64,000 bases of DNA from Streptomyces sp. V1I1 (GTDB lineage Bacteria; Actinomycetota; Actinomycetes; Streptomycetales; Streptomycetaceae), in NCBI RefSeq assembly GCF_030817355.1, contig NZ_JAUSZH010000001.1, positions 310,001-374,000 on the forward strand, written 5' to 3'. The position numbers and the translations under genes were made by a program. The notes under the pieces were generated by a model. It had not been told where the DNA came from and did no database searches. It saw only the letters and a list, made by a program, of their open reading frames with translations. Numbering within the stretch: position 1 is the stretch's first letter; the number at the start of each line of letters is the position of its first letter. Positions 34,467-42,663 of the stretch are shown in pieces.

Positions 34467-36167
34467 TCAGCTGCCCGCCTTCAGCACCGCCGCCACCAGC
34501 GGCCCCGTCGACTTGCCGCCCCGGCCGCCCTGTTGGACCACCGCCGCCGCGGCGAGGTCGCCGCGCCATGCGGTGAACCAACCGTTGGGCTTGGTCTGGC
34601 CGTCGACCTCCGCGGAGCCCGTCTTGCCGCCGATGTCCGAGCCGACGCCCGCCATGGCCTCCGCGGCGGAGCCCGACATCGCGGTGTAGTTCAGGAGTTC
34701 GTGCAGCTGCGTCTGCGCGGACGCGTCCAGCTTGCGCGCGGCCGTCGCGAGCGTGCGGTGGTCGACGTCGGGCGAGACCAGGTACGGCTGCCGGAAGACG
34801 CCCGTCTTGGCCGTGGAGATGATGGATGCGACGTTCAGCGGGTTCATCCGTACCCCGCCCTGCCCGATGAGCGACGCCGCCATCTGCGCATTGCTCTGCA
34901 CCGGCACGGCCCCGTCGAAGCTGGACACCCCGATCGACCAGTTGTTGAGCCCGAGCCCGAAGACCTGCTGGGCCTGCTTGGTCAGATCGTCGTCGTCGAG
35001 CTTCTCGGCCTGCGTGATGAAGGCGGTGTTACAGGAGGCAGCGAAGCTCGAACGGAACGTACCGTTCTTGATCTCGAACTTCTCCACGTTCTGGAACTTC
35101 CAGCCGCCGTACGACGCGTACTTGGGGCACGGATGCGGCTTGTCGATCGACGCGAGGTCCTTCTCCAGCAGCATCGACGACGTCACGATCTTCATCGTGG
35201 AGCCGGGCGCCAGGGACCCCTGGAGCGCCGTGTTGAAGCCATGGCTCGAATTGGCGGCGGCGAGGATCTCACCGGTCGACGGCTTCATGACGACTATGGA
35301 CGCCCGCTTGCGCTCACCCACTTCCCGCTCGGCGGCGGCCTGGGTGGTCGCGCTGAGCGTGGTCTTCAGTGTCCCCGGCGTGCCATCGGACAGCGTCAGC
35401 AGCGTCTTGTCGGGGGTCTCGTCGTCACTCTCCTCGCTCTTCCCCGAGCCGTCGTCCTTCTGTGCGGCGTCCGCGCTGTCCCCGCGGACCACCCGCAGTT
35501 CGATCCCCGCCGTACCCCCGGCCTTCTTGCCGTACTTCTCCCGCAGACCGTCCAGGACGGTGCCGAGCGAGGGGTAGTTCGCCTCGGTGAGCTCCGCGCC
35601 GTTACGGTCCACTGCCTTGACCGGCGGGTCCCCGGCCTCATCGGTGACCAGGGTGTCGCCCTGCTTCAGGTCCGGGTGCACGACGGACGGCTGCCACCCG
35701 ACGAGTGGCTTGCCGTCCTTCGCCCGGCGGACGACCGTGAGCTGGGAGTCGTAGGCCAGGGGCTTGCTCTTGCCCTTGTACGAGACGGTGCCGGAGACCT
35801 TGAACGTCACCGTGGCGCCGGACGCCTCGCCACGGGTCAGCATCACGTCGTCGATGTACGCGTTCTTGCGGAACCCGGTCAGCGCGGTCTGCGCCGCCGC
35901 CGTGTCGTCGGTGTACGCGGCGGCCTTCGCGGCGCTGCCTCCCTGCCACGCGGTGAGGAACCCGTCGGCCGTGGCCCGGACTTCCGCAGCCGTCACCGGG
36001 CCTGCTTTGAACGTCTTCGCAGTGCCGCCGGCCGTCGTGTCCCCATCCGCCGTGGCGCCGTACATGCTGTACGCGGCGAACCCCGCGCCGCCCGCGACCA
36101 CCGCGACCACGCCGCCGATCAGCGCAGGGTGCGTTCTCCTGCGCGCGGCGCGCCCTCTCTTGCCCAC
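34467..36167 (-). CDS. Penicillin-binding protein with MecA_N-like domain
   Basis: A 566-residue class B-type transpeptidase. An N-terminal membrane anchor (about residues 15-35) is followed by an NTF2-like MecA_N domain (VRATADGFLTAWQGG..), a dimerisation region with an acidic insert (KSEESDDETPDK), and the transpeptidase. The active-site motifs are present: GSTMKIV (Ser-x2-Lys), SCNTAF (Ser-x-Asn) and GGKTGSAEV (KTG). It cross-links peptidoglycan outside the membrane. Streptomyces carry several such SEDS-unlinked PBPs; no cell-division genes are near. The start has a basic KRGRAARRR leader. Downstream is IS481 debris; upstream is the tail of a paralogue. Confidence 0.92.
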   Translation of the reverse strand: MGKRGRAARRRTHPALIGGVVAVVAGGAGFAAYSMYGATADGDTTAGGTAKTFKAGPVTAAEVRATADGFLTAWQGGSAAKAAAYTDDTAAAQTALTGFRKNAYIDDVMLTRGEASGATVTFKVSGTVSYKGKSKPLAYDSQLTVVRRAKDGKPLVGWQPSVVHPDLKQGDTLVTDEAGDPPVKAVDRNGAELTEANYPSLGTVLDGLREKYGKKAGGTAGIELRVVRGDSADAAQKDDGSGKSEESDDETPDKTLLTLSDGTPGTLKTTLSATTQAAAEREVGERKRASIVVMKPSTGEILAAANSSHGFNTALQGSLAPGSTMKIVTSSMLLEKDLASIDKPHPCPKYASYGGWKFQNVEKFEIKNGTFRSSFAASCNTAFITQAEKLDDDDLTKQAQQVFGLGLNNWSIGVSSFDGAVPVQSNAQMAASLIGQGGVRMNPLNVASIISTAKTGVFRQPYLVSPDVDHRTLATAARKLDASAQTQLHELLNYTAMSGSAAEAMAGVGSDIGGKTGSAEVDGQTKPNGWFTAWRGDLAAAAVVQQGGRGGKSTGPLVAAVLKAGS

Positions 36168-36261
36168 AAGTCCTCCGCCGTTCGCCGATCCCTCAGCTCC
36201 TCACCAAGAGGTCCCCCACACTAGGGGCGGCAGATGTGCGGCCGCTCCTCAGCCCCCGCCC

Positions 36262-36480
36262 TCAGCCCCCCGCGCGGAGAACCGCCGCCACGATCGGGCC
36301 CGCCGCATCACCGCCGTGGCCGCCCTCCTGAGTCACCGCGGCCGCCGCGACATCGCCCCGGTATCCCGTGAACCAGCTGTTGGACTTGGTCTGGCTGTCG
36401 ACCTCCGCCGTGCCGGTCTTCGCGTCTGTGTCGCCGCCGAGCCCGGCCATCGCTGCGGTGATGCCCTCGTGGCTCCTCGC
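36262..36480 (-). pseudogene. C-terminal fragment of a second penicillin-binding protein
   Basis: About 70 residues: EGITAAMAGLGGDTDAKTGT AEVDSQTKSNSWFTGYRGDV AAAAVTQEGGHGGDAAGPIV AAVLRAGG-stop. It aligns with the last 70 residues of the PBP at 34467 (KTGSAEVDGQTKPNGWFTAW..) and keeps the KTG box. It lies 95 bp upstream in the same direction, so it is the tail of a tandem paralogue. Confidence 0.85.
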
Positions 36481-36989
36481 TGCGCGACGCTGCACCGTGA
36501 TCGTGAGAAGGGCGCCTATGACGAATGGGCCCTGCTGCGCGGCACCGGGTCGGGCCCACACCGGTCCGCTGCGGCACACGTCCTGCGTACGGCCCCCATG
36601 TCAACGTCACCCCGACGCGGGCGGTCACCCGGCCACACCCGTGGTCGTGCGGTGGTCGGGCCTGCGGTGGGGGTCATCGGGCCCCACCACCGCACGACTC
36701 CGTACGCAGGGCCCCTGGGAAATTCCCAGGGGCCCCATTGTGTCCTCGAACCCGGTTAGGACACGTCGGCGGAGCCCGTCGCGGCGCGAGGGCGGTTGCG
36801 GGCCCGGCGAGGGTGATGTCGGGCATGTGCTTCTGCTGGGCCTGGCGCCAAGCCGACGACGTCGTCCTCGGAGGCCCCCGGGGCGCGAGTGTCGGCTCTT
36901 CGGGTGCCGACGGCGTCTCCGGGACGCCGCGGGCGGCCGGGACAAATGGCGGGAGGCGGAGCTGTGACGGCATCTGAGGAGGCGGTGAG
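36481..36989. other. Gene-free stretch with strong inverted repeats
   Basis: No supported gene. CGTGCGGTGGT (36646-36656) pairs with ACCACCGCACG (36686-36696). A perfect 27-bp palindrome with 13-bp arms, GGGCCCCTGGGAA (36709-36721) and its complement (36723-36735), lies just inside. It probably acted as the terminator of the decayed ku gene. Confidence 0.5.
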
Positions 36990-37472
36990 CGGGCCGGCGC
37001 GTCGGTGCCGGGCGCGGTACTCACGGAGCTCCTGGGGCCACCGCAGGGCGTGGACCACCAGGACGCCGCGGCGTAGGCGCAGCACGGCCAGGCGCTCGCG
37101 GGTGCGGACGGCGAACTTGGCGATGCCGACGCGGCCGGTTCGGGCGAGTGCTTCGACCAGGAGGGGGAAGGGGCGCTGGGCGACCTGTCCGTCCGGGCCG
37201 GCGAAGTAGCCTCGGTCGTACAGCAGCGGGTCGACGTCCTGCTCACCGACGAAGCCGATGATCTCCACCGTCTTGGCGGGTGGCCAGGGGCAAGTGGTCC
37301 AGGTCCTCATCGCGCGGGCTTCGGCTTCGCACACCCTTCGGTGTGGAATTCTGGCCCCATCGGCGGTGTGGACCTGGTTCATCCGCGGGCGCGGGTCCTC
37401 GGTCCCAGCCTACAAACGCACCGGCACGCTGACCATTCCGCAGGTGACGTGACCTGTCCAAAGGACGCCCAT
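36990..37472 (-). pseudogene. ku: Decayed ku (NHEJ end-binding) gene
   Basis: Starts like bacterial Ku at ATG 37472: MGVLWTGHVTCGMVSVPVRL, then a stop codon; continues NQVHTADGARIPHRRVCEAE, a deletion with frameshift, KTVEIIGFVGEQDVDPLLYD RGYFAGPDG and LLVEALARTGRVGIAKFAVR TRERLAVLRLRRGVLVVHAL RWPQELRE. The order matches the Ku core domain, but a nonsense codon and at least one frameshift prevent function. The C-terminal region is not recognisable. No LigD is nearby. Confidence 0.85.
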
Positions 37473-37628
37473 GACCCAACAGCGCACGCCCGGGCCGACG
37501 GGCGCGCGGCGATTGCTCCACCAGGAGCGTTCCATGCCGTCCCCGTCGGCCCTGGCACGCGAGTTCACCCGGCGTCGTGTGACTGAGCGCCGTACTTGCC
37601 GGGACTCGCCAACAGGCGCGCTCAGCGA

Positions 37629-38666
37629 TCAGGGTCCAAACTTGATGCCGGCGGCGATCGGCAGGTGGTCGCTGCCGGTGGCGGGCAGAGTCCAGACGTC
37701 GGTAACGGTCGCCGAGCGGGTCATGATGTGGTCGATCCGGGACGCGGGGAAAGCCGCAGGCCAGCTGAAAGCGAAGCCCCGCCCTGCCGAGTTCATCTGC
37801 GAGGTGACCGGGACCAGCCCACGGTCGTCCACCGTGCTGTTCAGGTCACCCAGCAGGATCACCCTGTCCAGCTTCTCGGCGGCGATGGCCGCGCCCAGCA
37901 GTCCAGCGCTTTCGTCCCGCCAACCGGAACTGAAACCGTTCAATCGGACTCGGACCGAGGGCAGGTGGGCGACGTACACCGCGATCTCGCCCCATGGCGT
38001 ACGTACGCTGGACCGCAACCCACGGCGCCACCCCTCCCCGATCCCCTCCGGCCTGATGTCCATCGGCCGGACCTCTGCCAGCGGGTACCGCGACCAGAGT
38101 CCGACACTGCCTTCGACCACGTGGTAGGGGTAGTCCGACGCCAGGGCTGTCTCGTACACCGGCAGCGCGGAGGGCGTCAGCTCTTCCAGAGCGACGAGAT
38201 CCGGTGCGGACTCGATCAGTGCAACCGCGGTACCCGCGGGGTCGATGTTCTCGTCACTGACGTTGTGCTGGAGCGCCATGATGTCGTGCGCGCCGCGGTC
38301 CCCGGCGAGAAGCAGCCCGCCGAAGAGGTCCGCCCAAACAGCTGCGGGCAGCAGTAGGGCCACCAGCGCGGTGACCGAGCGGCGCAGCAGTGCCAGGCCG
38401 AGCAACACCGGAATGGCCAAGCCGAGCCAGGGCAGGAACGCCTCCAACAGGCTGCCGAGGCGGCCTACGGTGTTGGGCACAGCGGCGTGGAACGCCAATA
38501 GGCCGGCGGTCAGCACGGCAAGCAACGCGAGAACACGCCCACGCGCCCAGGGTGACCGGCCTCTCGCATCCTTGCCCCAACGCCACCAGTCGATGGAACG
38601 CAGCCACCGCCGGAGCGCCGCAGTCTTTGACCCCGGCGCCACACAGCTGTTCGCCCGCTCCACCAA
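37629..38666 (-). CDS. Membrane EEP-family phosphatase, VanJ-like
   Basis: A 345-residue protein. Three N-terminal membrane helices (about residues 45-120) carry an extracytoplasmic endonuclease/exonuclease/phosphatase domain with LVALEELT (metal Glu), VYVAHLPS, VILLGDLNST (GDxN), SRIDHIM and ATGSDHLPI (SDH). The architecture equals VanJ of Streptomyces coelicolor, which gives teicoplanin resistance probably by acting on undecaprenyl-pyrophosphate or related lipid. The resistance role here is inferred from architecture. Intact. Confidence 0.8.
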   Translation of the reverse strand: MVERANSCVAPGSKTAALRRWLRSIDWWRWGKDARGRSPWARGRVLALLAVLTAGLLAFHAAVPNTVGRLGSLLEAFLPWLGLAIPVLLGLALLRRSVTALVALLLPAAVWADLFGGLLLAGDRGAHDIMALQHNVSDENIDPAGTAVALIESAPDLVALEELTPSALPVYETALASDYPYHVVEGSVGLWSRYPLAEVRPMDIRPEGIGEGWRRGLRSSVRTPWGEIAVYVAHLPSVRVRLNGFSSGWRDESAGLLGAAIAAEKLDRVILLGDLNSTVDDRGLVPVTSQMNSAGRGFAFSWPAAFPASRIDHIMTRSATVTDVWTLPATGSDHLPIAAGIKFGP

Positions 38667-38829
38667 GTCTCACCCATCCGCCTCGGACACGTCCTCGCCC
38701 CGCAGCCATGAGCACGACGTGCCCGATACGACGCAGAACCCGGTGATCAGGTTCCAGACGGCCGGCCGGGGCGTTTGCGGTGCGGGACGCGGGCCGCTTG
38801 GCGGGCTGGGGGTTGGGGCGGTGTCGTGC

Positions 38830-39120
38830 CGTAGGGAGTCGTTGATGCGTTGCTGCTGCGTCGCGGTGAGGGCGCGGTCACGGCGCGCGGCAGTCTCTCT
38901 CCCGGGGCGCTCGCACGGTGGATGTCGGCGACGATTCCGCGTGGCATCCACAGGTTCGCGACGGGCACGATCCAGCCTGCGTAGATCCACGGCCAGGCGT
39001 AACGCGGCGGCTGTCCCGAGAGAGAGCGGGCGTTGTCCCGGACGCGCAACAGCCAGGCCAGGAACGTGATCGCGCACAGCGCCATGGCCGCGTCTCCCAG
39101 GGAGCTGACGACGTGGTAGG
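38830..39120 (-). pseudogene. DUF4328 domain remnant
   Basis: ENAYHVVSSLGDAAMALCAI TFLAWLLRVRDNARSLSG.. YAWPWIYAGWIVPVANLWMP RGIVADIH. This is the two-helix end of DUF4328 membrane proteins (WF.RVR.NA...GW.VPV.NLW.P...V.D.W). A frame change near 39110 separates it from upstream coding sequence, and the tail after DIHRASAP is unrelated. Probably a truncated gene. Confidence 0.55.
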
Positions 39121-39226
39121 CGTTCTCCAGGGCGATTGGCGGGCGGTGCCGGCCCGTTGGGCGGTGAAGACCTGCTCGGGGACGGGGTTGGTGTCCTGGG
39201 CTTGGTCGAGGGGGAGGAGGTCGGCG

Positions 39227-39532
39227 TCAGTCTTCGGGTCGGTGTGGGACCAGTTCTTCAGGTAGTGGTCGTGGTCGAAGCGGGCCACGCCGTGGTCGGG
39301 GTGCTGGAGGTCGGCCCTCTGCTTTGCGGGCGAACGGCGGGACGACCTGGGTGAGTTGGGTGTGCAGGTCTTGGTCGTCGAGGTCGCGCAGGCGCGGGAC
39401 GTGGCCTGGGGTGATGGTGCGGTCGGCGGTGTGGCAGGAGCGGGTCAGCGTGTTCTGCACGGCGTGGGACGGGGCGTTGTGGGTAACGTCGCGTTCGCCG
39501 ATGCGGAAGCTCTTGGTGATGCCGAGGGCCAT
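39227..39532 (-). CDS. Small uncharacterised ORF
   Basis: 101 codons from ATG 39532 (MALGITKSFRIGERDVTHNA..VPRLRDLDDQDLHTQLTQVVPP). A one-base shift near 39320 would extend it as RADLQHPDHGVARFDHDHYL KNWSHTDPKTDADLLPLD, which looks more protein-like than its own tail, so a frameshift is likely. I do not recognise it. It follows the orphan LuxR-type HTH gene by 85 bp in the same direction. Confidence 0.3.
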   Translation of the reverse strand: MALGITKSFRIGERDVTHNAPSHAVQNTLTRSCHTADRTITPGHVPRLRDLDDQDLHTQLTQVVPPFARKAEGRPPAPRPRRGPLRPRPLPEELVPHRPED

Positions 39533-39617
39533 GCCGGTCTTCCGGTCGGCGGGTGCTGGGGGTGTGCACGGGCGCCGGATCGCGTTCGTGGCGGGTTTCC
39601 GCTCGGGTGGCCGGGCG

Positions 39618-39848
39618 TCACAGTCCCAGGGAGATGGCCAGTCGGGTGAGTTCGGCGGTGCTGTTGATGTTGAGCTTGGCCCGGATACGGCGGAGGTAGG
39701 CGTCGACCGTGTGCTTGGAGAGCCCCATGTGGCGGGCCGTCTGCAGGTAGGTGCGCCCTGCGGCGATATGCCGCAGTGTCTCCTGCTCACGCGGGGCCAG
39801 CGCAGGTGCGGGGGCCTGGGCGTACGGCGTGGTGAGGGTGAGGCTCAT
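39618..39848 (-). CDS. Stand-alone LuxR-type HTH protein
   Basis: 76 residues: a 16-residue Ala/Pro leader, then a complete GerE/LuxR HTH, LAPREQETLRHIAAGRTYLQTARHMGLSKHTVDAYLRRIRAKLNINSTAELTRLAISLGL. There is no receiver or sensor domain. The ATG at 39848 follows an excellent GGAGGAAA. Such minimal HTH proteins are found in actinobacteria as DNA-binding regulators; target unknown. Confidence 0.8.
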   Translation of the reverse strand: MSLTLTTPYAQAPAPALAPREQETLRHIAAGRTYLQTARHMGLSKHTVDAYLRRIRAKLNINSTAELTRLAISLGL

Positions 39849-40192
39849 GGGATTTCCTCCGACGGATCGGCTCGGTCATCGCTGCTCACACCCTCGGAAG
39901 CAGGGGACAAATGCCCGAATGCTGCAATTTGTCCTCTTTTGAAGAGCCTGCCCGGGCGACTTCATGACGGTGTCCGCCGACTGTCACAGGCCTGTCACAG
40001 GGCACGTTCCGCAGGCACGCCACAGCGCGACCACAGAGAAGCCGCATGGCTGCGGAGATGACCTGCCCCCCGGTCGACTTCTGGGGCGGGGCCCCTGGTG
40101 ACAGCGCCGGGTTGGTGCTCCGTGCCCCTGAGGATCATGCTTGTCAGGAGGGCCCCGGCCGTGCAGGTTCCCGAACGGCGAGATGAGCGGCG

Positions 40193-42094
40193 ATGGAGCG
40201 ACTTCCCACCCCTGCCGGTGAGCGGCCGGACGAGTCGGACGCCTGTCCCGGGGCGGCATACACGGCCACGGCCACCGTCAATGAGCAGGGCATCGTGACG
40301 GGGTGGAGCGAGGGTGCCCGGCGGCTGCTCGGCTACCCGCCCTCGGAGGTCGTGGGACAGGCCGCCGCCCGGCTGCTCGCCGATGACGTCGACGAGACGG
40401 CCCGGCGGGAAGCCGCCCGGCGGGATACGGCCGGGCGGGAGAGGTGGAGCGGCACCGTGGCGCTGCTCCACCGGGACGGCCACCGGCTTCAGCGGCCACT
40501 GCTCGCACACCGCCGGACACCGGACAGCGGTATCGCCGAGTGGCTGGTGGTGTCCGCCGTGGCGGGCAGGCCCCGCACGCCCGGGAGCGAAGCGCTGAGG
40601 GAATGGACCTTCACCCAGTCCCCCGACATCCTGGCCATCTTCGATGCGGACCTGCGGCTGGTGCGGGCGAACACCGCCATGGAGCGTGCGCTGTCCCTCA
40701 CCGAGGACCAGATGCGCGGGCTGCGCCTGCCGGAAATCGCCCCGTACCCGGTGAGCGAGGAGGCCCAGAGCAAGATGCGGCTGGCGCTGGAGAGCGGCGA
40801 GCCGCAGCAGGTGGAGGCCTACATCCGCCCCACAGGTGTCAGCCCGGAGCGCGGCTGGCCGACCTCGCTGGCCCCGCTGAAAGACCCCGACGGCCGGGTG
40901 CGCGCCGTGTGCCTGACGGCGCACTCCGGCTCCGGGGAGTACCTCGCCCCCCGCCCCTACACCCGGGAGCGCACCACGACCATGACACTGCAGCGCAGCC
41001 TGCTCCCGCATACGCTGCCCGATCAGGCGGCACTGGAGATCGCCTCCCGCTACCTGCCCGCCGGTACCCAGGCCGGGGTGGGCGGCGACTGGTTCGACGT
41101 GATCCCGCTGTCCGGCGCGCGCGTCGCCCTGGTCGTGGGCGATGTGGTCGGCCACGGCATCCGCGCCTCGGCCACCATGGGCCGGCTGCGCACCGCGGTA
41201 CGCACCCTGGCCGACGTCGAACTGCCGCCCGACGAACTGCTCACCCACCTCGACGACCTCGTCATCCACCTGTCCGCCGACGAGAGCGGCACCCAAGGCG
41301 CCGCCGAAACCGCCGGAGGCATCGGCACCACCTGCCTGTACGCGGTCTACGACCCCGTCTCCCGCCACTGCACCCTGGCCCGGGCCGGCCACCCCCCGCC
41401 CGCCGTGGTCACCCCCGACGGCGCCGTCTACTTCCTCGACGTCCCCGCCGGCCCACCCCTGGGCCTGGGCGGCCTGCCCTTCGAAACCATGGAAACCCAA
41501 CTGCCCGAAGGCAGCCTCATCGCCCTCTACACCGACGGCTTGCTCGAACCCCGCCACCACGACATCGACGAAGCCCTGGACAAAATGTTCCAAGCCCTCG
41601 CCCACCCCGCCCCCACCCTGGACACCGTCTGCGACAGAGTCCTCACCGCCCTGCTGACCCACCGCCCCGACGACGACATCGCCCTCCTCATCGCCCGCAC
41701 CCGGGCCCTGCACGCCGACAAGGTCGCCACCTGGCACCTGCCCTGCGACCCCGCCATCGTCGCCCAAGCCCGCAAAAACGCCACCGACCAACTCACCGCC
41801 TGGGGACTGGACGACGCCACCTTCATCACCGAACTGACCGTCAGCGAACTGGTCACCAACGCCATCCGCTACGGCAAGCCACCCATCCAACTCCGCCTCA
41901 TCCACGCCGACACCACCCTCATCTGCGAGGTCTACGACTCCAGCAACACCGCCCCCCACCAGCGCCGCGCCCGCACCTACGACGAAGGAGGACGCGGCCT
42001 CCTCCTCGTCGCCCAACTCGCCCACCGCTGGGGCACCCGCAACACCCCCATCGGCAAAACCATCTGGGCCGAACAAACCCTCACCAGAGACTGA
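40193..42094 (+). CDS. PAS-SpoIIE phosphatase-HATPase regulator
   Basis: A 633-residue cytoplasmic multidomain protein. PAS 1 (about residues 25-125, ATATVNEQGIVTGWSEGARRLLGYPPSEVVGQ), PAS 2 (about 138-245), then a SpoIIE/PP2C phosphatase (VGGDWFDVIPLSGARVALVVGDVVGHGIRASATMG ... ALYTDGLLEPR ... DDDIALLIAR), then an RsbW-like HATPase_c2 (ELTVSELVTNAIRYGKPPI, GGRGLLLVAQLAHRWG). This is the standard Streptomyces partner-switch regulator that both dephosphorylates anti-sigma antagonists and phosphorylates them. It is the second SpoIIE-type gene here (see 18053). The ligand of the PAS domains is unknown. Confidence 0.93.
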   Translation: MERLPTPAGERPDESDACPGAAYTATATVNEQGIVTGWSEGARRLLGYPPSEVVGQAAARLLADDVDETARREAARRDTAGRERWSGTVALLHRDGHRLQRPLLAHRRTPDSGIAEWLVVSAVAGRPRTPGSEALREWTFTQSPDILAIFDADLRLVRANTAMERALSLTEDQMRGLRLPEIAPYPVSEEAQSKMRLALESGEPQQVEAYIRPTGVSPERGWPTSLAPLKDPDGRVRAVCLTAHSGSGEYLAPRPYTRERTTTMTLQRSLLPHTLPDQAALEIASRYLPAGTQAGVGGDWFDVIPLSGARVALVVGDVVGHGIRASATMGRLRTAVRTLADVELPPDELLTHLDDLVIHLSADESGTQGAAETAGGIGTTCLYAVYDPVSRHCTLARAGHPPPAVVTPDGAVYFLDVPAGPPLGLGGLPFETMETQLPEGSLIALYTDGLLEPRHHDIDEALDKMFQALAHPAPTLDTVCDRVLTALLTHRPDDDIALLIARTRALHADKVATWHLPCDPAIVAQARKNATDQLTAWGLDDATFITELTVSELVTNAIRYGKPPIQLRLIHADTTLICEVYDSSNTAPHQRRARTYDEGGRGLLLVAQLAHRWGTRNTPIGKTIWAEQTLTRD

Positions 42095-42380
42095 ACAAGC
42101 ACCCAGACCAAACCATCCAACGAACCATCGCCACACGGCCCACACCCACACCGCCGAATTTTCGATCAAGGAGTCCACTTCAGGGCTCCGCGGCTGAGGT
42201 ACACAGCCTGGGAGGTCGCCCGGATCGCCTGCGATCCGCGCACCGTAGTCACCCGCCCGGACTGGCTGGACCGGACTGGCCCGACTCCGCTCCGCATACC
42301 GCACGGTTCACCCGGCCCTGCCCCTCGAAGAGTTACTCAGCGTGCCCCGGGTAGCCCTCAACTCTCTGGCCTGCAGTGTC
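42095..42380. other. 286 bp between the regulator gene and the CRISPR remnant
   Basis: No gene is supported. A plus frame (EVARIACDPRTVVTRPDWLD) lacks a start and recognisable similarity. Confidence 0.3.
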
Positions 42381-42621
42381 CATCCGCTGTCGGAGCCGGG
42401 GTTGGTCCCGTACCTCCTGGTGCGAGTGCGGCCCCCTACCGGTGGTCCCCGCGGGTAGTAGGACTGGGTCGTGCGGGCCTTGTGGTCCCTGCGCCTGCGG
42501 GGCTGGTCCACGCCGGAGTGAGCGCCGTGATGACCGAGGTGAGGTGGTCCCCGCGCCCTTCCGCACGACGTGGGTGAAGTCGTGCCAGCCGTGGTCCCCC
42601 GCGCATGCGGGGTTTGGTCCC
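42381..42621. CRISPR. Decayed type I-E-like CRISPR array, about five repeats
   Basis: Repeat units begin at 42381, 42442, 42482, 42544 and 42591. The best (42482-42509) starts GTGGTCCCTGCG and ends GCGGGGCTGGTCC, the 28-bp actinobacterial I-E form. The 61- and 62-bp steps (42381 to 42442, 42482 to 42544) are intact repeat-spacer units; the 40- and 47-bp steps have shortened spacers. The 42442 and 42544 units have lost their 3' halves. No cas genes are present. The family matches the remnant at 17091. Confidence 0.7.
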
Positions 42622-42663
42622 ACCAACCGACGCGCCCTGTACGGGCTGTAGTGCCAAGAGGCC

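Noticed and set aside
32646..36224. A 1192-codon open frame on the plus strand
   Set aside because: Only the IS481 segment is protein-like; the rest is antisense to the PBP and XRE genes, kept open by GC-rich codon bias.
39995..42304. A 769-codon Gly/Val-rich frame antisense to the SpoIIE regulator
   Set aside because: No start context and no recognisable domain; the plus-strand gene explains the sequence.
40444..42354. A 636-codon Arg/Pro-rich frame overlapping the SpoIIE regulator
   Set aside because: Shifted shadow of the real frame.
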